Below, one piece after another: positions 33,729-48,200 of a stretch of 64,000 nt of DNA. How positions within the stretch are numbered: position 1 is the first letter of the stretch; each line of letters begins with the position of its first letter. The DNA is from Arabidopsis thaliana. Its lineage: Eukaryota > Streptophyta > Magnoliopsida > Brassicales > Brassicaceae. The stretch lies in contig NC_003070.9 of assembly GCF_000001735.4 (NCBI RefSeq), positions 10,596,001 through 10,660,000 on the forward strand. The letters run 5' to 3'. Position numbers and translations under genes: made by a program. The notes below the pieces were generated by a model. It was not told where the DNA came from. It saw only the letters and a list, made by a program, of their open reading frames with translations, and made no database searches.

Positions 33729-36700
33729 TGTAACGCTACTCTCATACTTTATCAGAGCTATGATAATTAAGTAAAAAGCCTGAGTATGTTGCAGTGATAA
33801 ACTTTTGAATCTGCAAAAATTAAAGTAAGAAGAAATTAAAGTCACTGCTCAAAGGCTAAAAATAATAAAAATTTGTAGATCTGCCAAATCTATTCATGTT
33901 CATAGACCTATAGCTTAAGAGCCTTTTTCAGAAACCCTAAATTAATTATATAAAACCTATGAAACCTATAGGAATTTATTAAAGATTATGAGCTTTGGTG
34001 AAAATAATAAATACCCAGAAATTAAAGGAGAGATTTTTAAGTGAAGAAGATGAACAAGACTAATGATTTTGTTCTTGCTAGAAGCTTTGCCCTAAATTAC
34101 ATGGCAGTTTGCAAAATAAGAATCTTGATACATTAAATAAAGCAGAGATTTTAAAATATAAATAAAGGGTTTGCCTCAAAAATCACCAACAAGCTAAGAG
34201 AAAACTCACTTTGGATTACAGGTGTCAACTGTCTAAGCTCAGTGTAGAACAACAATGGCGGCGATAAGTGAAAAACAAATTTAATTTTCTTCAGATTCTT
34301 GTCATGAGCTTCTTATCTCTTCCTTCTCATGCTTAGATCTCGTCATTATAAGCATTAGAGAAGTGTTAAGATCCACAGATCTGCAATAATAGTTATATCA
34401 AAATAGTCACACAAATATAAGTTATAACATAAAAAAAACATTCGTTTTTGAGTAGTGTTTTAGGACGTTTAGATAAAGAGTATTTTCCCAGGAAAATCAG
34501 CCGAGAAAGTGAAAGAAAATTAGCAGAAAATGGGAAATGGGGAGAGAGGCTAGAGATATGAGTTTTATTACCTGTTAGAGAAAAATATCAAACAGTTGCC
34601 TTCGGACAAGGGAAGACAAGTGCACTGTTTGGACTATTTTGTACTTTCCTTGTTCTGTTCTTTTCTCTCTCTTTTACCCTTCTTTCTTTCTCCTTTTTCA
34701 ATTCTGCCACTAAACTATTAGAATATCAATATTTGCCCTTTTATTTTCTTTTTCGATCAATTTGCCCTCTATTAATCGAATTATACTGAAGTATAATGTA
34801 TGTTTTAATCATATAAATAAGGTTCATGACACTACATCTGATAAGACAATATAACTAGGAATAAGCATACATCCTTGATGCAAATATAGCCTATATTGTT
34901 TTAATTTACATTTTCAAGAAACATCTAACTTACATAATGTTTCATGCTATGGTGAAGAAAAGACACTCTCGAGGTGACAAAGTGGACACATGGGCTTCAA
35001 AGGCAGAAGCTTCACTTCTTGCATGCGATAAAATATATGGGGTTCTTGGCCAAATTCAGTAACCTTAATCATACAATGAATATTGGTCATGACACAAATT
35101 GTATAACTTCTTTGTTGGGCATATGCGGGAGTCCGATTTAGTCAGTACACTATGAGTTAACCGTGGCAAAAGATGCACGCTTTTACTCGGCCTACGCCAA
35201 CCATGATATTTTTGTTTGCTTAGATATGGTTGAGGTTTTAGTACAAAACTTAACCGAAATAGGAAAAAAGAAACATCATGAATTAAAACATGTTGCCATC
35301 ATGGGTAATGACCTATTTGGATTTAATGTAAGATAGGCCAAACATATGACTCTCAAATAAAAGTAAAGTAATTAAGAATATTAATTTTTTCTTTTGTAAC
35401 AAACAAGCTTTGAGCTTTAGAACCACTTTTTGATTGTATTTTCAAAGCCTAAACAATTTAATTTCTTCCACGTAAAGACTCAAATTTGGGGAAAAATACT
35501 CAACCTTCCTTCCAAGGAAATCTTTGAAACTAAGTGAACTATCAATACTTGGTATGTAAAGTAAGAACATGATTCTAGTAAGAGTAATTATTAAATAATT
35601 TTTGAAAACTAAATAATGTTTCACAATAAGACCTGGACGATTATCCCTAACCTCGGTAGCTCAGTAAGCAAATTATTGTCAACTTGGGAACTTCTTTACA
35701 CTTCCGACCAATAACGACTTTCTAATTAAGACTATTTTCTTGATAGGGAAACAATGTCAAAATTCGTTTTTGTATACTGTATAAAGCAAAGTTTAACAAA
35801 TTTATAGATCTAATGTTATGTATTAGTTGTAGAAAGATAAAAATAGTAACAAAAATATTAAAATAGTACATGTCAAAGAAAATTATATACAAATTTACAT
35901 GGGTTTTGTAAATTGAGTTCCATCCAGATGCAGTGAGTGAAAATAAAGCAAATATTTGCAAATAGCATACTAGTATGTCGTCACTCGTACGTCAGTCATC
36001 ACATAATGTTTCAACCCATATATTATTCCAAAATATGAATCATCTTACGTACTTTTTTTTCTCCGACTCATGTTATAGTATATCAAAAAAGTTTAACTCA
36101 TCTCACACGATATGTCGATACAAACCCACTTTGGGCTAACCAAATACATTCCATTTTTAGGGATATGTTGCGTTCATATATTATACTGTATCACATCACA
36201 TGTCTTTAAGTAATATTTCAGAATTGTGTAAATAAATATTTGTGTGCTTCCATGAAGAATTGGTTTTTAACGTCGGGCTCGAGACTGGCTCGAGACTGCG
36301 ACGCACGTGTCACTGTCCAAAGGCATTTATTGATGCACATTCAGAATATTTTGGTTCACATCGAATTTTTCACTTTTATTTTGCCAAAAATATATATTTT
36401 ACTCCAGTGTCCAATGTATCTCTAATTCTCTTATGTGGTTCGAATGTATAATATATTAAACATAATTGCTTTGTGTTTCCGAACTAAGAATATAACACAA
36501 ATGGTATTTTATATGGTTTTATTATTAGATAATTTCTAATGCAAAAATAGGAAAAAAACCAATTGGAATCACTCAAGTTTTCAAGAACAATACTTGTTAT
36601 ATGCACTTACACTTGTACTTGTCAGTTTCATGCTCAACAGCTAAAGAGTCAAGTACTACGAAACGAAGGGTCCTTAACCATTGACAATAATTAGACCAGA

Positions 36701-36956
36701 TTATGTGTTTCTTATAAAAGTGTTTTTCTGTGTTCATATTATTCATAAGTAAATGGTCTTATCAAAATGATTTTGGTGAAATTTCAATTGTATATGGTAA
36801 GATCTAGTTCCTAGGATCTTGCTCCAATAAGTAGATTCATAACAACACTTTTTTACTGGTTCTTAAAATAGATCACTTTGTCACTATTAAGTTTCAATAC
36901 CAAGTTACAAGTCTCATGTGCTTTCTCATTGATTATGCTTCCTTTAAGAGTTTCTC
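33729..36956. other. TCP24 leader and promoter, then gene-free interval
   Basis: About 33730-34600 (minus strand) is probably TCP24 5' UTR, likely spliced, with promoter around 34620-34720 (CT-rich). From 34800 to 36900 no gene is supported. Near 36277-36299 the 11-bp unit GGCTCGAGACT occurs twice in tandem. The end of the interval holds the INT2 3' UTR. Confidence 0.45.
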
Positions 36957-39439
36957 TCATGCACTCTGGTTTTGTTTCTCAACAAGTTTTGATTTTTTCT
37001 TCCAAAACTTAAACTCCATCGATCTTCGTTCAAGCATCTTCTCAATCTCCTCCATTGGCATTCCTTTTGTCTCCGGAACACAAACCATAACAAAGAGAAG
37101 AGCAATGACTGAGATCACTCCAAAGATGAGAAAAGTCCAAGAAGTCCCAATAGCTTCGGTCAATGACAAAAAAGATTGAGCCACAATCAAATTTGATATC
37201 CAATTTGCAGTTGCAGCTATTCCTCCACATATTCCTCTGAATCTCAATGGATAAATCTCTGAGTTAACTATCCATGGAACAGTCCCCATTCCAGGAGAGA
37301 AGAAGATGATATAAAGTCCCAATCCAAGAAGAGCAAACCAACCAAAATTGCTAGGACATCCTCTCGTGTACCAAAGCCGGTTTTCGTTATGACATAAGTC
37401 CTTAACCGAATCATCAGAGATCCAACATGCCCCGGGATGTTCCTGCCATCATCATATAAGTAAGGATCTTGAATTCAAAATATATTTTTGGTCTTTTCGA
37501 AAAGTATTTTACCTTTCCAATGGGAGAGGAACAATAGCCACAAGATGGAGAAGAAGCTTTCAAACAAGTCATACAATCCCAAGCATTGGTATTCATAGCT
37601 GACTTATAATCCGGACAACTAATATTATTGAACCTTTGTGTCTCGAGTGAGCTAATCGCAGGAGCGTGAGTAGCCGCTTCATAAAAAACACCGGTTAGTA
37701 TTCCTAGCGAGATAATGACTCCGAAAAGGCTAATGATCAAAAGCTTTTTCCTTCCGATTCTATCAATGAAGTAAATGCTAATTATAGAACCAAATGCATT
37801 AAGTCCTGCGGTAACTAGAGACAAGAGAAGAGCTGTTCTGTTTGAAGCGAAACCGGCAAGCTGAACAATGGTTGGACTGTAATACATAACTGTGTTGATC
37901 CCAACGAACTGTTGAAACACTTGGAGACCAACACCAGCTATTAGTCCTCGTCTAACGGTTTTAGCTTTGCATAGTTTGATCATGTTGATTTTCTCGGAAG
38001 ACCCTTCTTCAAGTATCTCTGTTTCAACTGAGTCTTTAAGTGCACGTATCTCTTGTTCTACATCTTCTGCTGAGTATATTCTTCTTAGAATCGCTTTAGC
38101 CTCTTCTTCTCTTCCCTGTTTACACACGTTTTAGTTCATCATAGTCTGTGACAAAATCTTGGAGAAGAGAAAAATATCTAAATGTACCTTGCGGTATAAC
38201 CATCGAGGTGACTCCGGGAGTGTAAACATTAAGACAAACTGTAAAAGAGCTGGAATTCCGGCGATTCCGAGCATCCATCTCCACGTTCCGGTCACCTAAA
38301 AAACAGAGAAAACAGAACATTAAAAACTTCAAAACTAGCCAAAGTTTGATCTTTCACTGTCTTTAGGCTAGTATCACTTACATCAGTAAAGGCTAAGTTT
38401 ATGAGGTAAGACAAGAACTGTCCTCCGGTAATGAGAAACCCATTAGTACTGACCAAAGCTCCTCTGATCTTAGCAGGCGAAGCTTCTGAGATGTATAGAG
38501 GAGCGGTCATCGAGGCCATCCCGACCCCGAGGCCCACAAAAACACGGCCAACGACAAGGAGGGACGGGTTAGGAGCAGCCGCCATAATGATAGCTCCTAA
38601 TAAAAAGAGGAAATCCGCCATGAGAATCGCGCTTCTCCTCCCTAATTTGTCGTTCGCCCAACCTCCTATGGCGGCTCCAACGATGGCTCCTGCAACTGCC
38701 ATGCTCACTATCATCTCCTGTTCCATTGTGTTTATCTCAAGTTTAGTGTTTGCTTGTATCTTTGTATGTTCATGGAACTTGCTTTAGGCGCTTCTTAACG
38801 GTAAATACTAAACGGCATGATGTGTACAAAGGGAATGCAAAAAAGCGACATGATGTTTGGTGCTAATCATACTCTAAAACAGAATCCAAACCCTGATGAT
38901 CTTTCTTTTATATATATGCTTTGACAAACTGTTACAACTAATACCATAGTTTTTAGAGACAGAACAGTTTTTCTCTAACAAGTTTTGAAGTTCTCAAAGT
39001 CATGATTTAATTTGTGGCCATGATCTCTTTCTTGCTTCTGAGATGTCATTACTACATCAAACATTTATTATATAAAAAACCTTAAAATTAACCAAAAAAC
39101 TCATACATAATGACATAATTAATTCCAAGTAAAACAGAACCTGTAACCAAGTATTTCTGTCAACAGACTTGAAATCATCTCTGATATAAAGCAGAGCACC
39201 TGATATCACTCCTGCATGTATATACACATACATATGTATATAACCCATCAAACATACATATATAACATATATGCATGAGTGGATAAATTAGAAAACTTAC
39301 CGGTGTCGTAACCAAAGAGAAGACCACCGATTCCGGCAGAGAAAGCAAGACGAAGAACATAAGGATTCTTCCATGTTAGAGAGAAACATTCTTTGAAAGC
39401 TGATTCATCTGCTCCTCCATGTATTATTCCTCCCTCCAT
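36957..39439 (-). CDS. INT2: INT2, inositol transporter
   Basis: Six exons on the minus strand (39439-39301, 39211-39141, 38717-38382, 38295-38188, 38115-37513, 37442-36957), 580 residues. It is a 12-helix major facilitator sugar-porter protein: [10 protein letters not shown] in helix 1, [11 protein letters not shown] after helix 2, a [14 protein letters not shown] helix, LPESPRWL at the mid-loop boundary, [27 protein letters not shown] and the closing VPETKGMP. A Cys-rich PSI-like extracellular loop ([19 protein letters not shown] to CPSNFGW) between helices 9 and 10 marks the INT2-type inositol transporters. Known as a plasma-membrane proton/inositol symporter. All junctions keep the frame; five introns are GT-AG. 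The start is the first ATG of the [10 protein letters not shown]-terminus. Confidence 0.96.
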
Positions 39440-42400
39440 TTTTTTTTGGGTTAAAAGAGTTAGAAGTGTGTTTGTCGAATGAAACGGAACTACCAATATA
39501 AAGAGTGTGAGTTTCTCTGTTGTGTTGTTTTTTTTCTGGTGAGAAAATGATTAGTGGTGATGAATCAATGGAGAATTGAGATGCAACACGAAGGACACTT
39601 ACTAGAAAAATCCAATGACTTTTCAAAAATAATTCTTCTATTACTTTTTTTTGGATAACTCATTACTATCTTTCTTTGTTTTTATTTACCTATATTTATT
39701 CTTCTACATTTATTTCTAGTGTATTTATTACCTTATGACAAATCTGAATATTGTTACTTTTGTTTTCTTACAAAAACATTATAATATCATAAAAACAAGT
39801 TTTTTTTTTGTTGGCTATTATACTCAATATATTAATGGATATTTTCTAAAATATCACACAAGAGTATGACAACATTAATTACGAAATTATATATAGTGAC
39901 TACATACGTTACATGAAAGCATAGTTGACTAGAATTTTTCAAAATATATATACTAATATGGCATTTTAATGTTTTGTATCTTTTTGACACGTTTATTTTA
40001 AAATTTTGGATATACTAGCAGAGAACCAAACGTTATAGGGTTATTCAAATGAAATTATAGTAGTTTGTCCTTATATAGCTATTTTTTATGAAAACATTAT
40101 TTCGTTACTTAATGTTAGTTGGACTGTTACTTGAAAAGAATCAATAGCAATTTTGATGAAAATGTAAAGATTTAGATCTACTTTTAATCGATAATTCGGA
40201 TGAAACTATTATTAAATTAATAAAATGTTTTCTTATTGGTTTAAGAATTTTCTAAATTAAGTTCTTAATTACAAATTGGGTTTCTGCTTATGGTATAACA
40301 CGATGATAGTTTAGCTATATACCTAATTAATTGTACGATCCACTACCAAAACTTTGGTGAAAGACCATTATCATTTGATCATTTTTATATAAGAAAAAAA
40401 AATATATGCTGGGATTGAATTGAAGTTGTATATATGATTAGTCAAACACTGGAGTCTGGATAGTATTTACAACTCGTGAATTTGGACTTATGCATTCTTT
40501 CTTTTTCCGTTTTAAAGAAAACTTTTTTTCATAATAATTAATCAGTTTTTTTTTTTTAGTTGTAGATATTTATAACCAAAAGAAATTATATAAATTCAAT
40601 CATGCATGCTTTGAGAATTTAAAAATATGGAATAATGAATATTTCTTTAAAAGAGTATGTGACAGGAAGACTTCACAGATGAAAACTGTTAGAAGGTGAT
40701 ATCGTAGCTACCATTCTATCCATAATACAATAGATAAAATTTTGTCATATTTGAAATTCGACTAAATATTCATTAGTTATCATGTACCATGAGATTTAAA
40801 GAACAAATAATTATGAAATTAATCTGATTAAATGTATTATATTACTATATTAAATTATATATATGGTGGGTTCTTCTAACAAAAAGTTTAAAGTTATATA
40901 TATATATATATATATGTATACATATACCATTAATTATTACATTTGTTGGTTTGTTATCCCTGCATTTGTCCTGATGTAGCACATGCAAGCTAATGCTATG
41001 CTATCGTTTTTTTTTTGTTGATCCAATATTCTACCTAAATCACAAATGATTGAAACAAAAAGTAATATGTTTTGGAACTCAAAGTTGATGTTACTGGCGA
41101 GCATACTTAGCGAACATGACACTTTTACAACTTTTAATATATTAGAATACGTGATACTTGTTAATGTCCCAATTGGATCATATGTGGACCGTCGTGGAGG
41201 ATTTCTACACATGTACAAGATAGATATTTAGTGATCTTGGCATGGCGCACACAACGATTGTATGAGGTGAGACTAAGAGATTACAGTAGAATACTAGAGT
41301 TCGATTCGATCAATCTAATAATGTCGATTATATTTACCTTAAGAAAAATAAAAATCAGTCAGGATATTTGGAATGATCAGCCGATGAAGTTGATCACTCA
41401 TCAAATTTTTAAAAAGGGCCAAAAGAATTCTCTATGTCTTTTGTGCTTCGATAAAATAACATGGATATAATTGTTTTAGGAAAGTTTACATTAAAAGTGT
41501 TATATAGACAGAAGTTTGAGGATATAATATAGTTCTGAAATTGAATTAAACCTGTATGTTCCGGAAAAAAAAAGTCTTCCTTTAAAATGATTATGAAAAG
41601 AAGCATTTGAACCAGAATGTTGGAACTCAATTGGAATCTGAAATCCTTTTTCTCAACAAGGAGGAATTTTAAAAGAAACCAAAGTACATCTTTGGCCAAA
41701 CTATATCTTGTTACTTTTTTCCCCACAAAATTTATAGCTTTTTGTTTTTACAAAAAGAAGTGATAAGAATATAGAAAAGTTGAACAAATCTTTTTTACAA
41801 CGACTAAAACATACATGCAACTTCTTAGACGTATCAGAATAGGTGTTAAGAAACTATATAAAAACATATGTATATCATAAGTGTATAGATTTTGTAAAGT
41901 GTTTTTTTTTCTTGGGTAAAGGTTTTGTAAATTTTAGTTTTTTTGTACGTGAATGTTATATTTATTTTATGTGATAAATAACTAATAATACTTTGAAAAA
42001 GATAACTAGTAAAATATATATTAAAGTGGTGTCTGTTTGTAAACATGAAAACTTGGTATGTATACTAGATTTTCTTGGCGTTATGCATGTGAGATCCAAC
42101 AAATGGTCTCAACTCCATCTTTAGAAAATAGTAAGAACTTGATATTGCGATTTTTTTTTTTTTTTTGAATAAAATTTAAAATTTATTCGAGAAAACATGT
42201 TTACATCGGATGCATCGTTTGTGCCTATAAACTTTTAGATACAAGAATCAATAGAATATGTAGAGAACTTTATTATCTTGAACCGAACCAACAAGACATG
42301 CAGCCATTGTAGCGATATTGCGATTTTGCTTGGGTAGCTTGCCATTTTTGGTGATAATATAACTAATATCCACATATTAGATAGTTTCTTATACATTAAA

Positions 42401-42803
42401 CAAATTGGGTGACCTATCATTTTCAAAATGAATTCAATTTATTATTTTGTTAGTAAATGACAATTTAAAAGAGAAAAACTGAAAAAAGTGACAACTAATC
42501 AGAGAGGAAAATTGATGAATTTTGTAAGATACATACACATCTAATCTTTCCATAAATCATTCTAAACTACCTTATTAATAATTCTATAGATTTTTTCTTG
42601 TTACCACTTTTTTTAACAGTTTTGATTTCTGAGTACAATGCTAATTTATTCCTAACTGACACTCTGGAAATTTGGGTCCATATACACTTCTCATGGTTCA
42701 CTTAAACATGACTATCTTTCATTCATAGACAGAAGAATTATGAATTGTTTTCTTGATGCTCTATCGTGTAGATCTTAACCGGTTTATTGATTTTTTTTTG
42801 TAA
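39440..42803. other. gene-free interval between INT2 and eEF1B-beta
   Basis: INT2 promoter and leader occupy the first few hundred bases. The rest is very AT-rich, with a TA dinucleotide run at about 40896-40915 and long poly-T stretches near 42151. Short open frames (for example 41046-41470) have no recognisable domain. No transposon terminus was identified. Confidence 0.5.
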
Positions 42804-42879
42804 AGCCCACCAAGATAAAAGAGAAGGCCTAACTGAGGAGATAATTGGGCCACATATAGGCCCACTAAAGAAAAACCTA
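42804..42879 (+). promoter_or_regulatory. site II and telo-box cluster, eEF1B-beta promoter
   Basis: The cluster comprises AGCCCA (42804-42809), TGGGCC (42846-42851), GGCCCA (42859-42864) and a telo-box AAACCTA (42873-42879), about 60-100 bp before a CT-rich leader. This pairing is a hallmark of plant translation-apparatus promoters (TCP-bound site II plus telo-box) active in dividing cells. Confidence 0.7.
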
Positions 42880-43285
42880 GAAGCTTAAATAAGTACCTAT
42901 GAGAACTCTGCGCCATCCTCTTCTGCCTCCTCCTTCACTCTTCATCTTCAAAGACTGCGCCTTTTAGCTCAGGTTTGTTCTTCGATTTCTCCCGTAAGAT
43001 CTTTTGTTCTTACGCCTCCTATTAGGTTTGTTTCGATCTCAAAGTAGCCATGGTCATAATAGTATTTGATTGGAAATTCGAAGTTTGAGTATTTTGATCC
43101 CCATGATTAGGAACTCTTAAGTGATGTCTTAGTGAATCAATTTTCGATGTTGTTCTTTGCTTCTAATTGTGATCTGTCTTTTAGCAAAATAAAGTTTCGT
43201 TTTTGCTGAATCGTTGGGGTTTTAGTAGTTGATCTGATCTTGTCTGCTTTTTATATCAGTGAAAAAGGTTCGAGCTTCGGAAACT

Positions 43286-44515
43286 ATGGCAGCATTCCCT
43301 AACCTTAACTCTGATGCTGGATTGAAGAAGCTCGACGAGCATCTTCTCACTCGCAGTTACATTACTGGGTAAGTTTCAATTTCTTAAATTTGTCTTTTTT
43401 TTCAAGTGTTGTCTCAATTAAGTTGTTAACATCTCTAATAGATTAGATCCTTAATCTCTACCTTTTTGAACAAAAAGAGTAATAATTAGTTTCCTTTGTG
43501 TATGCTTATAGATACCAGGCTTCAAAGGATGATATCACCGTCTTTGCAGCTCTTGCAAAGCCCCCAACTTCACAGTATGTGAACGCTTCTCGTTGGTACA
43601 ATCACATTGATGCCCTCTTGAGGATCTCGTAAGCTTGATTACCTTCTATTGTTTTCCATTTACTAATGGATTAAAGTTTTTAGCTGTCTGGAATCTGGAT
43701 TAATCTAATATTGTTTCGTTATAATCATGTTTCTATATACAGTGGTGTCTCTGCTGAAGGAAGCGGTGTCATTGTTGAGGGATCAGCTCCTATCACTGAG
43801 GAGGCTGTTGCTACTCCCCCTGCAGCTGATTCTAAGGTATGCTTGATCGTCTCTATGTTTTCTCATAATGTTTTTGTAAAGTTGTGCATTGGGGAGATTT
43901 CATATGAATGTGTGTGTTTTGTAGGATGCTGCGGCTGATGAAGAAGATGATGATGATGTTGACCTTTTCGGAGAGGAGACCGAAGAGGAAAAGAAAGCTG
44001 CTGAAGAGAGAGCAGCTTCTGTCAAGGCATCTACAAAGAAGAAGGAATGTAAGTTTGGGTTTTGTTCTACCCTTGTAATTTATATGAATGATATGAAGAT
44101 GTCTTGGATTTCTCATTGTTTTTATTATTCTTCATTAGCTGGAAAGTCCTCAGTTTTGATTGATATCAAACCGTGGGATGATGAGACTGACATGAAGAAG
44201 CTTGAGGAAGCTGTGAAGTCCATTCAGATGGAAGGTTTGTTTTGGGGAGCATCAAAGCTTGTCCCAGTTGGTTATGGTATCAAGAAGTTGCAGATTTTGT
44301 GCACCATTGTTGACGACCTTGTCTCTATTGACACCATGATCGAAGAGCAACTCACTGTTGAACCGATCAATGAATATGTCCAGAGCTGTGACATTGTTGC
44401 CTTCAACAAGATATGTAAGTTTCATGAACCTATTCGTAATTCTTTTTAAGCTGTGATCTTTTGTTAGATAATGTGGTGTGTAACTGTCTATGTTGGATTG
44501 AATCATAATGCAGGA
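43286..44515 (+). CDS. elongation factor 1-beta (eEF1B nucleotide exchange subunit)
   Basis: Five coding exons (43286-43368, 43512-43628, 43743-43836, 43925-44048, 44139-44414) plus two bases at 44514-44515; 231 residues. The stop codon TGA is split: T at 44414 and GA after the last intron. The N-terminal GST-C-like part is [20 protein letters not shown]; the acidic linker is [14 protein letters not shown]; the C-terminal exchange domain contains [36 protein letters not shown] and ends VAFNKI. It recycles eEF1A-GDP to eEF1A-GTP in the cytosol. A 5' UTR intron is likely (42973-43259). Site II and telo-box motifs upstream fit growth-linked expression. I recognise the locus as an eEF1Bbeta gene. 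Confidence 0.95.
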
Positions 44516-45240
44516 GGATGGAGAAAGCTTCAAGGAATGTCTGTGTTCATGTGGTCTGGTTCTTCTTCTTCTTCTATATTCAGTTTCCCAAGTTTTTGTA
44601 GACTGTTGTTTTGACTCTGTTATGGCCTGCCATCTCTGATCCATTTTGATATTTAATGAAAAGTGACAATTCAGTATTACGTTTTCTTTGTGTATGACCC
44701 ATTCTCTGCTTCTTCCTTCCCCTCTGTTCATCGCTTGTATCTCTAGATATGTGTTTCTTAGTGAATCCTTAGCAATTTTCCCTTGTAGCTCTGCCGAATA
44801 AAGTTCAGGTTTTGAGCTAAAACTAGTAAACTAGCAAGTGAGGACTGATAAGGGTTTGTGATTTAGAGCAACTCAAGCTGATAAAATTTATACTTATGTA
44901 TCCATTTTTAGCGTTATATATTTGTTAAACTTGTTTCTCAATCGAGTTAAGCACAAAGGTAAAGTAAGGAGTTGGTTAATCTCTTAGCCTTAGGAAGATC
45001 TAGATGGAAGAAATCAACTTCATATACCACGATCGTTATTTCGGTTCTGTGGCTGCTTTGGCTGCAATGTTAGTGAGTAATTGAAACTGGTGTACAATAG
45101 AAACAAAAACTCTCGGAAGGAATTAAACTCTCACATATTTGAAACATCTTACAAGTAAAAAAGAGGTATAATTGTATAATCAAAACTTTAACTTAGAAAC
45201 AAAATTCTTCTAAGACGGTTGTGAACTCTTTTGTCTTGCA
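44516..45240. other. convergent 3' space, eEF1B-beta and PELP1-like gene
   Basis: The 3' UTR of eEF1B-beta probably extends to about 44680; the PELP1-like gene (minus) ends at 45241. No other feature is supported. Confidence 0.55.
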
Positions 45241-48200
45241 TTACGATTCAATATCAGAATCAGAATCAGAAGAAGAGGAGAGAAAATCACCTTCCTGAAG
45301 ACTAGGAATAGGATCATCATCAGATTCCCCTAAGGACTCTATCTTCTTACCAATTGATGCTTCCTCCATCAGACTGTCTTTAACCGCTAAATCCTCTCCC
45401 TCTTGAGTCCCACTCACCACTTCTTCATACCCATCTTTGGGAGCCGTAACATCTTTGTCTGTAACCGGTCCTAGAGATTCCTCAGGAACCTTCTCAGGCA
45501 CATCAGCTTGTTGACCATTCTCTGATGCAACTATATCTGTATGATCTTGGACACTCAAAGACACGACAGTAGCTAAATCATTCCCAACTTTCAATCTGTT
45601 GCTCTCTTGGAGAGGTAAAGTCGTGTCTAAGGTTCTCTGAATCGCATTGTTAGAAGGAACATCCGCCTTTGCCTGCCATCTATTGCCTAGATCATCACCA
45701 TCATGAGCAATAACATTCAACTTATTAAGATTAGGTGTGTTGTGTTTTTCGCTGCCAAAAGAATTGCTCTCTGGAAATCGGTTGCTAAGTGTCGGGAGGC
45801 CATCGAGTGGAAGTGCCCTCGGATGTATAACAACTTCAAGGGACATGAGAGCGTGAGCACAGAATCCAGCAACTTTCATTCCTGCCTGAAGTTTACCTGT
45901 TCAAAGCCGATATATAAGCATCAACTACTCTAGATCTCTGCGGTTTAAAGCTTAGTTTTAATTCATGCCAACAATCTTAGTTACCTGTTCTGAAAAGCTC
46001 AAGTCCTTCAGCTAAAAATGCAGGGCGTACTCGTGATGGAGAAACGAGAGATGCCGAAAAGGCACGGAGTGCTGCAAGCTGAAACTCAACTAGATCCGTC
46101 GTAGACTTATTGGGTAAACAATGGTAGGTTTCAGCATTGGCCCATCTCCCTTCACAGGCATTTGTTGCAGTGGTCAGAAGAAGATTATCAACAGACTCTC
46201 TCCAGCTATCCGATCCCAATGCACCACCCTGAAACCCAAAAGAAAAGAAGATATTTGATAACCTATCATATTGTTATAACATAATCACAAAGAAGAACTA
46301 TGGTGATTATAAGTAGGATTCAAGTAACTAATAACTTTCTACTAAGTTTTCAACAGTGTCGACAAAAAGCTGAATTTTGATAGTAAAGAGTTAAAAGAGC
46401 TTACAATGGTGAGAAGTGTTTCCAGTGCCTCAAGAGATGCTATTTTCAATGAAATCGGGCTTCTCAAGTGATTGTGAGGGATTCTCAATTCAAAAACAGA
46501 ATTTTCTGCCTCGACTCCTGAATGCTTCCTTTTTTTACTGCAAGCCTGAAGAAGAGCTCCATTAGTAAGCGAGGGGTTTTTGCTAGATGCCACATCAAAT
46601 GCTTCTAAACTTGTCTGGTCTAGATCCACAGAGGCATTAATGACAACTTCCTGTGCCAGTTGCATTGCCATTCCTGGTCAGAGAAGTATGTTAGCAGAAA
46701 TGATCTTATATTTTCATCACATCAAAGGCAAGATCTTGTGAAATTACCTATACCCATGGATTTGAGTAAGGTTGTAGTGATTGAGTAGAGCTTTATCCTC
46801 AATTCTGGCAATGAACATTTCCTGAAGTAGCTACTAACAAGTCTCACCACAGATGCAGCATATGGTAAAAGTTGGCTACAAAATGAATCAATATGAGGAT
46901 GTTGTTTAGTTCCTAAGACACGGGAAGGTGTGGTAACTAGTAACAATCCATTATTTGGAAAAACGAGAATTGCGAAACTATTTTCAGCAAGACATAAACT
47001 ACCAAAGGAACAACTCCTCAATTGTCAGTGTCAATGAAATTAAGGTCAGGTTTCAGTTGAAATATAATATTTAATGTGTTTGACATGTAAAATATATAGT
47101 TTTCGCCAATGAAGGTAAAAACAATCTAGATTAAATAAAGGGAGACCGGTTTACCTGCGGATACTCTTTAAAGTAGCGCACAAGAGTTCCAGAGCAGACG
47201 AATGCAAAGCTGGAAGTTCTGCACAAACCAATTCTTGTTGGATCCCTGTCATGAAGGGTGACATGGCTCGAGGTAGAGAGCCGTTCACCAACAGCACTCG
47301 CTCAACAAGGGATAACAATGAGCCAACTGGAATATTAATCTGAAGGTTAAAAGAACGAATATCAGAATTTTTCAGACGCAAATGAGATGTCTGGATTACG
47401 TAGTAGCACATATCACGAGAGTCGGAAGGAGTCTGCTGAGCAGCAATCCAAACTTTGGACACGGCATAAGCAAGGGCATGCTTAACTTGATGCTTTAACA
47501 GTGATCCTTAATCTAGACACCCAAATTGCACACCTATCGATTTACGACTACGTACGAAAAAGCTAACTCTCTCCAGGTCTAAAATTTAGAGGAATCATAA
47601 ATAATCCAACAGAAAAAGATATCTCACTACCTTGGATTTGTACGAGGTAGTTAACATCGTTGAGGTGCAGAACATAAGTGCAGAAACTCTGGATACAATC
47701 AATTGTTCAGAGTTCCATGATGCATCATCCAAACCCCCATTTTGACCTCCGAGGGGCAAAGGAGAGTCTTTTCCAGGAGGAGTCAATCGTTGGATTGCTT
47801 TTGTTCCTTTTGTTTCTGCAACGCATGTCACCGTGTTCTCTCAGGGAAACTCTATAGCCGAAAACAAACGAAAAGAACAAAGAAATTAACAAATTACCTT
47901 CTTCTAGACCTTGGAAAAAATTATTTAAATGTACGTTTATAGATATCAGCAGCTTTTGCATCATCAAGGACCAGGTGCCCTCGTCACCTTTAGCTTTGGG
48001 GAGCAATGCTAGAAAGTGGGCAAATTTCTGAAGGTTGATATAAAAAGAAAGAAGTGCACGTTAATATTTTCTTGCTTAGTTAATAGAGAATATATAAAAA
48101 GATGAATACCTTTAACATATTAGAACTGGTTTTCGCCGAAAATATTTTGGAGGCAATAGCGGCTTCAATCTGCAAGGAATAGCATTTCAAATAAACTCAA

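Noticed and set aside
45703..45933. Plus-strand frame antisense to the last PELP1-like exon
   Set aside because: Shadow of the real minus-strand exon, with no recognisable product.
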